A stretch of DNA of 28,986 bases from Verrucomicrobiota bacterium (GTDB lineage: Bacteria > Verrucomicrobiota > Verrucomicrobiia > Opitutales > Opitutaceae), in NCBI GenBank assembly GCA_023430565.1, contig JAEZAD010000115.1:1-28986 (forward strand), in the 5' to 3' direction. Positions 1 through 6,827 of the stretch are shown here, piece after piece. The position numbers were made by a program, and so were the translations under genes. The notes below the pieces were generated by a model that did no database searches, was not told where the DNA came from, and saw nothing but the letters and a program-made list of their open reading frames with translations. Positions within the stretch are counted from its first letter, which is position 1. The number at the start of each line of letters is the position of its first letter.

Positions 1-614
1 TTCTCGATTTCGGCATGGTTGCCCGAGAGGAGAACCTCGGGAACGGACATGCCCCGAAATTCGGCGGGACGCGTGTATTGAGGAAAGTCGAGCAACTTGC
101 TGGTGAAGGATTCGTGCGTCAATGACTTTTCCTCGCCGAGCACGCCCGGAATGAACCGCGCCAGCGCATCGATCACCACCGCCGCCGCGAGCGTCCCATT
201 CGTCAGCACGTAATCGCCGATGCTGATCTCCTGATCGATCACGCGATCGCGAATCCGCTGGTCAATCCCTTCGTAGTGTCCGCTCAACATCACGAGGTGC
301 GTCTCTCGCGAAAGATCCTGCGCAAGCTGCGGCGAGAGCGGCACACCGTCCGGCGTCAGATAAATCCGCCGGCAGCCGGGCGTCTGCAATTGCTCGATCG
401 CCGCGAACACCGGCTCCGGTTTCATCACCATCCCCGCCCCGCCGCCAAACGGCCGGTCGTCGGCCGTGCGATGCTTGTCCGTCGTCCACGCGCGCAAGTC
501 ATGAACGTTCACCGCCAGCAGCCCGGCCGCGATCCCCTTGCCCAGAATGCTCTCGACCAAAAAGCCGTCGAGCATCCGCGGAAACAGCGTCAGTAGATCG
601 ATCTTCAGAGCCAT
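1..614 (-). CDS. trmD: tRNA (guanine-N1)-methyltransferase TrmD, 3' end cut by window edge
   Basis: TrmD transfers a methyl group from S-adenosylmethionine to N1 of G37, next to the anticodon of a subset of tRNAs, which limits frameshifting. The visible 204 residues start MALKIDLLTLFPRML, the usual SPOUT-family TrmD opening. They continue through GGGAGMVMKPEP and then LSGHYEGIDQRI and ISIGDYVLTNG, which form the knotted SAM-binding core. The run GVLGEEKSLTHESF and a DFPQYTRP stretch follow. The family is usually about 230-250 residues, so roughly 30-40 C-terminal residues lie beyond the left edge. The start at 614 is the only ATG giving the conserved N-terminus. The gene follows rpsP on the same strand after a 123-nt gap that holds a terminator-like hairpin, and no rimM lies between them. 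Family assignment is firm. Confidence 0.95.
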   Translation of the reverse strand, partial: MALKIDLLTLFPRMLDGFLVESILGKGIAAGLLAVNVHDLRAWTTDKHRTADDRPFGGGAGMVMKPEPVFAAIEQLQTPGCRRIYLTPDGVPLSPQLAQDLSRETHLVMLSGHYEGIDQRIRDRVIDQEISIGDYVLTNGTLAAAVVIDALARFIPGVLGEEKSLTHESFTSKLLDFPQYTRPAEFRGMSVPEVLLSGNHAEIE

Positions 615-628
615 CGGAAGCAGAACCT

Positions 629-723
629 AATCACAGAGGCACAGAGGCACAGAGAAAAACAAAACCTCGGAAGGGTCTTCCGAGGTCGCGGTTCGGAGAC
701 TCCAAGTCTCCGTCTCTGTGATT
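629..723. repeat. nested inverted-repeat unit between rpsP and trmD
   Basis: The outer arms are AATCACAGAG (629-638) and CTCTGTGATT (714-723), a perfect 10-bp inverted repeat. Inside are two further perfect hairpins, 664-686 (10-bp stem, 3-nt loop) and 694-712 (8-bp stem, 3-nt loop). The left arm also begins a tandem run of the 8-mer CACAGAGG (632-639, 640-647, then 7 bases of a third copy to 654). The unit fills most of the rpsP-trmD gap. Such a structure could be a folded mRNA spacer or a small non-coding repeat element. Whether it is dispersed in the genome cannot be seen here. Confidence 0.7.
652..686 (-). terminator. intrinsic terminator downstream of rpsP
   Basis: Read on the minus strand, a perfect 10-bp stem (arms 677-686 and 664-673, loop 674-676) is followed by TTTTGTTTTT. 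This is a classic intrinsic terminator placed after rpsP and before trmD. It may reduce trmD transcription relative to rpsP, as is known for ribosomal protein S16 operons where trmD is expressed at a lower level. Confidence 0.7.
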
Positions 724-737
724 CAATTCAGATCAAC

Positions 738-1004
738 TCAGGCCGCCGGAGCGGAAGCTTCCGCCGTCCGCCGCGCCTTCTTGATCATCGCGTGCATCGT
801 GTTCGTCGGCTTCGCGCCCTTGCTCAGCCAGTAATCCACGCGATCCAGCTTGAGGTTGATCGGGTTGCCTTTGGTCTTCGGCGTGTAGGTGCCGAGGTTT
901 TCGACAGCATCGCCATCGCGGCGGGAACGCGCTTCAGCGACGACCACGCGATATAGCGGCTGATGCACAGAGCCAACCTTGGTGAGACGAATTTTGAGTG
1001 CCAT
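738..1004 (-). CDS. rpsP: 30S ribosomal protein S16
   Basis: S16 is a small-subunit protein that stabilises the 5' domain of 16S rRNA. The 88 residues begin MALKIRLTKVGSVHQPLYRVVV and contain SRRDGDAVENLGTYTPKTK and the motif DYWLSKGAKPTNTM, all standard for the family. The length matches the usual 75-95 residues. The start at 1004 was chosen because the conserved N-terminus begins there; an in-frame extension to 1079 adds a non-conserved sequence. It is the first gene of an rpsP-trmD unit, and a terminator-like hairpin lies directly downstream. Divergent ychF starts 163 nt away. The C-terminus is Ala-rich (AEASAPAA), a common lineage-specific tail. Confidence 0.97.
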   Translation of the reverse strand: MALKIRLTKVGSVHQPLYRVVVAEARSRRDGDAVENLGTYTPKTKGNPINLKLDRVDYWLSKGAKPTNTMHAMIKKARRTAEASAPAA

Positions 1005-1046
1005 GACGAATTTTTGCGGAGCGATGCTTGCTTGGAAAAGCTGAGG

Positions 1047-1075
1047 ACAACACCGCTCCATAATCCGCTTGTCAA
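1047..1075 (-). promoter_or_regulatory. candidate sigma70-type promoter for rpsP
   Basis: On the minus strand a perfect TTGACA (1075 to 1070) is followed after 17 nt by TGTTGT (1052 to 1047), which matches TATAAT at three of six positions. The predicted start would give a leader of about 35-40 nt before the rpsP ATG at 1004. The -35 box is convincing and the -10 box is weak. Prediction only. Confidence 0.4.
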
Positions 1076-1134
1076 GCACCCGTTCGCCTCGCTGTCTTCG
1101 CCCCTTTGACGCGCCGCCCGTCGGTCAGCTTGCT

Positions 1135-1159
1135 CTCAACTCTCATCCCTCAACTCTCA
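1135..1159 (+). repeat. short pyrimidine-rich direct repeat in the ychF leader
   Basis: The 11-mer CTCAACTCTCA occurs at 1135-1145 and again at 1149-1159, then the CT-rich run continues to the ychF start codon at 1168. No Shine-Dalgarno sequence is visible in the last 40 nt before the ATG. The run looks like a small slipped-strand repeat. Confidence 0.6.
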
Positions 1160-1167
1160 ACTTTCAT

Positions 1168-2271
1168 ATGCTCAAAGCTGGCATCGTCGGCCTGCCCAAC
1201 GTCGGCAAGTCCACTCTCTTCAACGCCCTCACCCGCTCCCGCAAGGCCGAGGCCGCCAATTACCCGTTCTGCACGATCGACCCCAACGTCGGCGTCGTCA
1301 CCGTGCCCGACAGCCGTCTCGCCGTCCTGCAAAAAATCGCGAAGACACAGGTCGTCATCCCCGCCGCCATCGAGTTCGTCGACATTGCCGGCCTCGTCGC
1401 CGGCGCCAGCAAGGGCGAAGGTCTCGGCAATCAGTTCCTCGCCAACATCCGCGAGGTCGACGCCATCGTGCAGGTCGTCCGCTGCTTCGAAGATCCCGAC
1501 GTCGTCCACACGATGGGCGGCGTCGATCCCGTGCGCGACATCGAGGTCATCACCACCGAACTCGTCCTCGCCGACCTCGACGCCGTCACGAAGCGCATCG
1601 ACAAAACGCAAAAGAAGGCGAAATCCGGCGACAAGGAAGCCCAGGCCGAGGTCGCGCTCCTCCAAAAACTCGAGCCGCATCTCAACTCCGGAAAAACTGC
1701 CAACACCCTCGCCGCCACCGACGACGAAAAAGCCGCGATGAAGCTCTTCCAGCTTCTCACCGCGAAACCCGTCCTCTTCGCCTGCAACGTCGCCGAGTCC
1801 GACCTCGCCACCGCCGAGCAAAACCCCTTCGTCCAAAAGGTCGCCGACTACGTCCGCACCCACCACGACGCCGCCTACGTGCCGATCAGCGCCAAGATCG
1901 AGGCCGAGCTCATCGACCTCTCCGCCGAAGAGGCAAAAGCGTTCCTCAACGATCTCGGCGTCGACGACTCCGGCGTCTCCTCGCTGATCCGCGCGACCTA
2001 CGCGCTGCTCGGTCTGCAGACCTATTTCACCGCCGGCGAAAAGGAAGTCCGCGCCTGGACCATCAAGAAAGGCTGGAAAGCCCCGGCGGCCGCCGGCGTC
2101 ATCCACACCGATTTCGAAAAAGGCTTCATCAAGGCCGAGGTCGTTTCCTACGACGACCTCACGAAGCTCGGCAGCGTCGCCGCCGCCCGCGAAGCCGGCA
2201 AATACCGCCTCGAGGGCAAGGAATACGTCTTCGCCGACGGCGACGTCGCCCTCTTCCGCTTCAACACCTGA
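1168..2271 (+). CDS. ychF: redox-regulated ATPase YchF (Obg-related, TRAFAC class)
   Basis: YchF/OLA1 is a ribosome-associated P-loop NTPase that hydrolyses ATP rather than GTP. The 367 residues open with MLKAGIVGLPNVGKSTLFNALT, where GLPNVGKST (residues 8-16) is the G1 loop. The switch II region reads FVDIAGLVAGASKGEGLGN. The base-specificity motif is NVAE (about residues 206-209) in place of the NKxD of GTPases, the family's known ATP signature. The middle part is the helical coiled-coil insert, and the C-terminus is a TGS domain ending EYVFADGDVALFRFN. Length fits the usual 360-370. The start at 1168 gives the conserved N-terminus; an in-frame upstream extension to 1069 is not conserved. 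The gene stands alone on this strand with a short CT-rich leader. Confidence 0.96.
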   Translation: MLKAGIVGLPNVGKSTLFNALTRSRKAEAANYPFCTIDPNVGVVTVPDSRLAVLQKIAKTQVVIPAAIEFVDIAGLVAGASKGEGLGNQFLANIREVDAIVQVVRCFEDPDVVHTMGGVDPVRDIEVITTELVLADLDAVTKRIDKTQKKAKSGDKEAQAEVALLQKLEPHLNSGKTANTLAATDDEKAAMKLFQLLTAKPVLFACNVAESDLATAEQNPFVQKVADYVRTHHDAAYVPISAKIEAELIDLSAEEAKAFLNDLGVDDSGVSSLIRATYALLGLQTYFTAGEKEVRAWTIKKGWKAPAAAGVIHTDFEKGFIKAEVVSYDDLTKLGSVAAAREAGKYRLEGKEYVFADGDVALFRFNT

Positions 2272-2488
2272 GCGTCGTTCGAAAATCGACGACCGCCTCG
2301 TAAACGGCGACCTCGCTCGCGCTCAACGGTCCCGGTTCTTGAAGCGCCCCCTCGCGCCAGTCCGTTGCGCCCACGGGCCGGCCCCACCGCGCACGCTACG
2401 CCCGTATCCGCGTGAAACTTGCAGAACTCGCCGCGCTCGCTCCTGCACGAAACGTTGCCAACCCCGGGTCGCCGCATTTCCTTGTCGC

Positions 2489-4189
2489 ATGCAACCGCCC
2501 GGCGGCTCACCGCCCGCCGCCGAATCCTCCGTGTCCAACGTTTCGTCAGCCTCTTCCAATCCTCCGTTTGCTCCCGTGATTGGCGGACCCCTCCCGGCCG
2601 GTGACGCCCTTGATTCTGCGATCCTGCGCGTGTTGATGGATACGATCCCCGACCGGATTTACTTCAAGGATCTCCAAAGCCGTTTCGTTCGCGTCAACCA
2701 AGCCTACGCCAAATGGCACGGCATCGGTTCAGCCGACGACGTCGCCGGCAAATCCGATCACGACCTCTTCGCCGCCGTCCACGCCGACGTCGCCTACGCC
2801 CAGGAACAGGAGATCATCCGCACCGGCGTCCCCATGGTCGCCAAGATGGAAAAGCTCACGCTGAAAGACGGCAGCGTCGCCTGGGGCTCCGCCACCAAGA
2901 TGGCCTGGCGCGACGCCGCCGGCCGCATCATCGGCACCTTCGGCCTCACCCGCGACGCCACCGCCGCCAAAAAAGCCGAGGAGAAACTCCTCGAGGAGCG
3001 CAACCTCCTCCGCACGATCATCGACCACCTTCCCGCGCGCATCTACGTCAAGGACACCTCCTCGCGCTACCTCCTCAACAACCTCGCGCACCTCCTCATG
3101 CTCGGCCTCCACGAACAGGCCGAAGCCACCGGACGCACCACGCTCGATTTTTTCCCCAACGAACGCGGACGCCAGGCCCTCGCCGACGACCGCCAGGTCA
3201 CTTCCACCGGCCAGCCGATCCTCAATCAGGAAAAATCCGACTACTCCGCCGGCGAACCGCACTGGTCGCTCACCACCAAGGTTCCGCTCCGCGACGTCAA
3301 CGATCACATCGTCGGCATCGTCGGCATCAGCCACGACATCACCCAGCGCAAACTCGCCGAAAACGAATTGAAGCGCCGCACCGTCGAGATGGAGACCGAC
3401 GTGCTCATGGCCCGCCAGGTTCAGGAAACCTTTCTCCCGCGCACCTACCCCGTCTTTCCCCGCGGCGTTCCCGCCGAATCCAGCGCCATCCGCTTCGCTC
3501 ATCGCTACGTCCCGGCGACGACGCTCGGCGGCGACTTCTTCAACATCGTCCAGCTCTCCGATACCAAATGCGGCGTGCTCGTTTGCGATGTCATGGGCCA
3601 CGGCGTTCGCGCCGGCCTGCTCACCGCCTTGATCCGCGGCGTCGTCGGCGAACTCGGCGAACGCGCCGAAAACCCGATCAACGTCCTCAGCGAAATCAAC
3701 CGCAGCCTCGCCCCCATCCTCGAACAGACCGGCCAGCCGATCTTCGCCACCGCGTTCTTCGGTGTCATCGACACCGGCGCGAACTCCATTCTCTACGGCA
3801 ACGCCGGCCACCCCGCCCCCCTGATCCGCCGCTCCGACGGCTCGATCATCAAACTCACCTCCGCCAATCCCGAGCCCGCCGCCGGCCTGATCCCCGGATT
3901 CAGCTACACGCGCCAGGAATGCTCCTTCAACGCCGGCGATCTCTTTCTCGGCTACACCGACGGCGTCGTCGAAGCGCCCAATCCCAAAGGCCAGCTCTAC
4001 GGCGACGACCGTCTCGCGATTTTCCTCCGCCACAGCCTCGGCACGACCGCCGAGGAACTGTGCAACAATCTCGTCGCCGAGCTCTCCGCCTACAGCAACC
4101 GCGCCATCTTCGAAGACGATGTTTGCATGGTCGCCGTCGAATCCACCGGCACCACCTGCTTCGTCCAGCCCGTCACCTACGACATCTAG
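2489..4189 (+). CDS. PAS-PAS-SpoIIE (PP2C-type) serine phosphatase
   Basis: A signalling phosphatase of the RsbU type, expected to dephosphorylate a serine on an anti-sigma antagonist (STAS) protein in response to a PAS-sensed cue. With the start at 2489 it has 566 residues. PAS1 lies at about 45-160 (DTIPDRIYFKDLQSRFVRVN), PAS2 at about 178-288 (DHLPARIYVKDTSSRYLLNN), then a short helical linker to about 315, then the PP2C domain at 330-552. The metal-binding aspartates are in place: GGDFFN (D349), CDVMGHGV (D367), GYTDGVVEA (D491) and FEDDVCMV (543/544). No transmembrane segment is evident, so it is probably cytoplasmic. The frame stays open to a TTG at 2339, but the extra 50 residues are Arg/Pro-rich and non-conserved. 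No Shine-Dalgarno sequence is clear for either start. No anti-sigma or STAS partner lies nearby. Confidence 0.9.
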   Translation: MQPPGGSPPAAESSVSNVSSASSNPPFAPVIGGPLPAGDALDSAILRVLMDTIPDRIYFKDLQSRFVRVNQAYAKWHGIGSADDVAGKSDHDLFAAVHADVAYAQEQEIIRTGVPMVAKMEKLTLKDGSVAWGSATKMAWRDAAGRIIGTFGLTRDATAAKKAEEKLLEERNLLRTIIDHLPARIYVKDTSSRYLLNNLAHLLMLGLHEQAEATGRTTLDFFPNERGRQALADDRQVTSTGQPILNQEKSDYSAGEPHWSLTTKVPLRDVNDHIVGIVGISHDITQRKLAENELKRRTVEMETDVLMARQVQETFLPRTYPVFPRGVPAESSAIRFAHRYVPATTLGGDFFNIVQLSDTKCGVLVCDVMGHGVRAGLLTALIRGVVGELGERAENPINVLSEINRSLAPILEQTGQPIFATAFFGVIDTGANSILYGNAGHPAPLIRRSDGSIIKLTSANPEPAAGLIPGFSYTRQECSFNAGDLFLGYTDGVVEAPNPKGQLYGDDRLAIFLRHSLGTTAEELCNNLVAELSAYSNRAIFEDDVCMVAVESTGTTCFVQPVTYDI

Positions 4190-4225
4190 TCGTTACCGTA
4201 GCTACGAGCAGCATGCCCGACGTCT

Positions 4226-4288
4226 CGGGGTGAGCGAGTAGCCGCCTCGTAGCGGCGAGCGCCAGCGAGCCGACCCCAGCTCACCCCG
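4226..4288. terminator. nested inverted repeat between convergent genes (possible bidirectional terminator)
   Basis: CGGGGTGAGC (4226-4235) pairs with GCTCACCCCG (4279-4288), and inside it GCCGC (4241-4245) pairs with GCGGC (4252-4256). It sits between the phosphatase stop and the pxpA stop and overlaps the last bases of pxpA. No strong T-tract follows on either strand, so the terminator role is tentative. Confidence 0.4.
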
Positions 4289-5006
4289 CGACAACCGTCA
4301 CTCCCGCTTTCTCCAGCTCCTCGCGTATCCGCCGGGCAAATTCAACCGCGTGCGCCCCGTCGCCATGCACGCAGATCGTATCCACCGCGATCCTCACCTC
4401 CGTCCCCTCCACCGCGCGCACGCTTCCCTCCCTGACCATCCGCAACACCTGCGCCACCGCCTCCGCCTCATCCTCGATCATCGCCCGCGCCTCGCTCCGC
4501 GGCACCAGCGCTCCACCCGCGCCATATCTCCGATCGCCAAACCCCTCCTCCGCGACGCGCAACCCGCCCGCCCGCCCCGCACGCACGAGTTCGCTGCCCG
4601 CCAGCCCAAACAAAATCAGCCGCTCGTCCACTCCCCGCACTGCCCGCGCAATCGCCTCCGCCACCACCCACTCCCGCGCCGCCAGATTATACAGCGCGCC
4701 ATGCGGTTTCACATGCCGCACGTCCGCCATCCCGCATAGCGCCGCCACCTGCTTCGTCACGAGTCGTTCGATCTCCTGCGGCGTCAGCGCGATCTCCTTC
4801 CGCCCAAAATTCGCGCGGTCCGCAAACCCCGGATGCGCCCCCACGCTCACCCCGAACGCCCGCGCCAGCGCCACCGTCTCGCGCATCGTCGCCTCATCGC
4901 CCGCGTGCGCCCCGCACGCGATATTCGCCGACGTGATCCACGGCATGATCGCCGCATCGTTCCCCATCCCTTCCCCGACATCGCAGTTCAAATCGATCCG
5001 TGTCAT
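4281..5006 (-). CDS. pxpA: 5-oxoprolinase subunit PxpA (LamB/YcsF family)
   Basis: PxpA acts with PxpB and PxpC to open 5-oxo-L-proline to glutamate using ATP, removing a damage product of glutamine and glutamate. The 241 residues begin MTRIDLNCDVGEGMGND and contain SANIACGAHAGDEATM and VSVGAHPGFADRANFGRKE, then HVKPHGALYNL and DTICVHGDGAHAVE. These are the hallmark LamB/YcsF motifs with their conserved His and Asp residues. Length fits the usual 240-255. The start at 5006 gives the conserved N-terminus and lies 20 nt after the pxpC stop. A purine-rich stretch, AGGCGAGGGG, precedes the ATG as a possible ribosome-binding site. It is the last gene of the pxpBCA operon, and its stop overlaps the nested inverted repeat shared with the convergent phosphatase gene. 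Confidence 0.95.
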   Translation of the reverse strand: MTRIDLNCDVGEGMGNDAAIMPWITSANIACGAHAGDEATMRETVALARAFGVSVGAHPGFADRANFGRKEIALTPQEIERLVTKQVAALCGMADVRHVKPHGALYNLAAREWVVAEAIARAVRGVDERLILFGLAGSELVRAGRAGGLRVAEEGFGDRRYGAGGALVPRSEARAMIEDEAEAVAQVLRMVREGSVRAVEGTEVRIAVDTICVHGDGAHAVEFARRIREELEKAGVTVVAG

Positions 5007-5026
5007 TCGTATCGATCCCCTCGCCT

Positions 5027-5968
5027 TCACCCGAGCTTCTGCGCCAGCCCTTCGTGCAGGATCGCCAGCTGCTTCTCGCGCACCAGCGCCAGCCGATGCG
5101 CCTCGTCGAGCGCCACCTCGGTAAAACGAATTCCATCGCCCGGACGCACCTGCGCGACCAGCGGCAAATCGACCCCGATCACATGCGCCGCTTGCGGATA
5201 CCCCCCGATCGTCTGCGCATCCGCCATCAGCAACACCGGCTGTCCGTCCGGCGGCACTTGCACCGTCCCCGGACTCACCGCCGACGACACCAGTTCCTCC
5301 GCCCAACCCCGCTCCAGCCTCGGGCCCTGCAGCCGAAACCCCATCCGATCCGACTGCGCCGACACCTTGAACGTCGCCTCCAACAGCGCCGCGCCGAAAT
5401 CCGCCGCCTGCGCCCCGAGAATCACCCGCACCGTCGGTTCGCTCGAATACGCCGGCAGCACCCGCGGATCGATTCGCCACCCGCGCACCGCGCGTTCCGC
5501 CCACCGCGCCCGCCGCCCGGCCCCGTCCGCACCCACCGGCAGCACATCGCCCTCCGCCAGCGCCCGCCCCTCCAGCCCGCCGAAACGCCCCCGCAAATAC
5601 GTGCTCCGACTCCCCAGCACCGGCGTCACAACGATTCCTCCGGCCACGGCGAGATAACCGCGACACCCTTTCACGCACGGTCCGATCTTCAACCGCTCAC
5701 CCGCACTCACCCGCCGCGGCTCCCACGCCGCCATTCCCTCGCACTCCGCTCCGCCCAACGCCACCCACGTCTCCTCCGAAAACTCCACTTCCGGTCCGAC
5801 CAGCGTGAATTCGAGCGCAGCCGCCTGCTCGGGATTTCCCACCAACGCGTTCGCGACCCTCAGCCCCACCGCATCCATCGCGCCACTCGCGGGCACTCCC
5901 ATGTGTCGACATCCCCGACGGCCGAGATCCTGCACGGTCGTCAAGATCCCCGCGCGAACGATCCTCAT
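5027..5968 (-). CDS. pxpC: 5-oxoprolinase subunit PxpC (biotin-dependent carboxyltransferase-like, KipA family)
   Basis: PxpC is the third subunit of the prokaryotic 5-oxoprolinase; the fold is related to the C-terminal part of urea amidolyase carboxyltransferase. The 313 residues start MRIVRAGILTTVQDLGRRGCRHMGVPASGAMD, the typical KipA opening. Later motifs include GCRGYLAVAGGI, LGSRSTYLRGRFGG, SDRMGFRLQGP, LVSSAVSPGTVQVPPDGQP and DAQTIGGYPQ. The start at 5968 is favoured because its ATG overlaps the pxpB stop as ATGA; an ATG six bases upstream (5974) would add two residues. The tight overlap implies coupled translation in a pxpB-pxpC-pxpA operon. Length is ordinary for the family and no key motif appears missing. 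Confidence 0.94.
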   Translation of the reverse strand: MRIVRAGILTTVQDLGRRGCRHMGVPASGAMDAVGLRVANALVGNPEQAAALEFTLVGPEVEFSEETWVALGGAECEGMAAWEPRRVSAGERLKIGPCVKGCRGYLAVAGGIVVTPVLGSRSTYLRGRFGGLEGRALAEGDVLPVGADGAGRRARWAERAVRGWRIDPRVLPAYSSEPTVRVILGAQAADFGAALLEATFKVSAQSDRMGFRLQGPRLERGWAEELVSSAVSPGTVQVPPDGQPVLLMADAQTIGGYPQAAHVIGVDLPLVAQVRPGDGIRFTEVALDEAHRLALVREKQLAILHEGLAQKLG

Positions 5969-6702
5969 TTCCATTCGGAAAACTCCTTCGCGCTGATGGC
6001 CCGAAATTTCACCCGATCGCCCACCCGCAAAACCGCCGGCGGATTCCGCTCGGCGCGAAACAGCGCCAGCGGCGTCCGCCCGATCAACTGCCACCCTCCC
6101 GGCGTCTCCAAAGGATAAATACCCGTCTGCGTCCAACCGATCCCCACCGAGCCTGCCGGCACGCGCGTCCGCGGCGTCGGCCGACGCGGCGTGCGTAGCT
6201 TCGCCGGCAATCCACCCAAATACGGAAACCCCGGCGTGAAACCCAGCGCGTGCACCACGTAGTCCGCGCCACTGTGCAGCGCCGCCACCTCGCCCGCCGC
6301 GAGTCCACAGTGTCTCGCCACCTCATCCAGATCCGGCCCGCATTCGCCTCCGTAACACACCGGTATCTCCACCATCGCTTCCGCCACGCCCTCGTGATCG
6401 CGCGCGAGTTTTGCCGGCACCACATCCGGCCACGCGTGCTCCGCTTTCTCCGCATAATTCGCGATCAGCGCGCACACCTGCTCGAACGCCGGCCTCCCGT
6501 CCGATCCGAACGCCGCGAGATCGTAATACACCGACACCGTCGCGTAAGCCGGCACCACATCGATCACCCCCGCCGGACGCGCCCGCGCCAGCGAGCGCAC
6601 GAGCGACTTCACCCGCAGCATCGTCGCATTGTCGATGTTGCGTCCCAGCGTGACCACCACCGCGGCGTCTCCCAACGGCGCAAACATCATGGGTCGGACC
6701 AT
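5965..6702 (-). CDS. pxpB: 5-oxoprolinase subunit PxpB (KipI family)
   Basis: PxpB is the second 5-oxoprolinase subunit; the Bacillus homologue KipI inhibits a sporulation kinase, but in an operon with pxpA and pxpC the metabolic role is expected. Signature stretches are FAPLGDAAVVVTLG near the start, CYGGECGPDLDEVARHCGL, then VVHALGFTPGFPYLGGLP, VPAGSVGIGWTQTGIYPLE and TPGGWQLIGRTP. Three closely spaced ATGs at 6702, 6690 and 6687 are possible starts. 6702 (245 residues) is preceded by GGAGCGGAGGGGC and is preferred; the protein difference is only a few residues. It is the first gene of pxpBCA. Only about 40 nt separate it from an intrinsic terminator upstream, so its promoter must overlap that region or expression depends on read-through. 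Confidence 0.93.
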   Translation of the reverse strand: MVRPMMFAPLGDAAVVVTLGRNIDNATMLRVKSLVRSLARARPAGVIDVVPAYATVSVYYDLAAFGSDGRPAFEQVCALIANYAEKAEHAWPDVVPAKLARDHEGVAEAMVEIPVCYGGECGPDLDEVARHCGLAAGEVAALHSGADYVVHALGFTPGFPYLGGLPAKLRTPRRPTPRTRVPAGSVGIGWTQTGIYPLETPGGWQLIGRTPLALFRAERNPPAVLRVGDRVKFRAISAKEFSEWK

Positions 6703-6743
6703 GCCCCTCCGCTCCGCCGGAAACAAAACAAAACGACTCCGCC

Positions 6744-6777
6744 CAAAAAGTGAGGCGGAGTTCGCGCTCCGCCTCAC
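6744..6777 (-). terminator. intrinsic terminator after the CHRD protein gene
   Basis: On the minus strand an 11-bp perfect stem (arms 6767-6777 and 6750-6760, loop 6761-6766) is followed by TTTTTGGG, and a second T-rich stretch follows further on. It lies 51 nt beyond the stop of the CHRD gene and about 42 nt before the pxpB start, separating the two units. Confidence 0.75.
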
Positions 6778-6827
6778 GCTGCCGTGCACAGGCCAGCCGG
6801 CGCCGGCCTCTCCAACAATCCACCGCC

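Noticed and set aside
2273..2291. Small hairpin after ychF as terminator
   Set aside because: Only a 5-bp stem with a 9-nt loop and no T-tract; too weak to call.
2339..2488. N-terminal extension of the phosphatase from a TTG at 2339
   Set aside because: The extra 50 residues are Arg/Pro/Cys-rich and unlike the rest; the ATG at 2489 keeps all domains.
2713..4233. A 506-codon frame overlapping the phosphatase on the same strand, and a 434-codon antisense frame
   Set aside because: Arg/Pro-rich and Gly/Val/Glu-rich translations typical of shifted reading of GC-rich genes; the phosphatase frame holds all PP2C aspartates.
4261..4270. GCCAGCGAGC also found at 15653-15662 and 27166-27175 as a possible dispersed repeat
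   Set aside because: Only 10 bases, one copy lies inside ribF coding sequence, and such GC-rich words are expected by chance.
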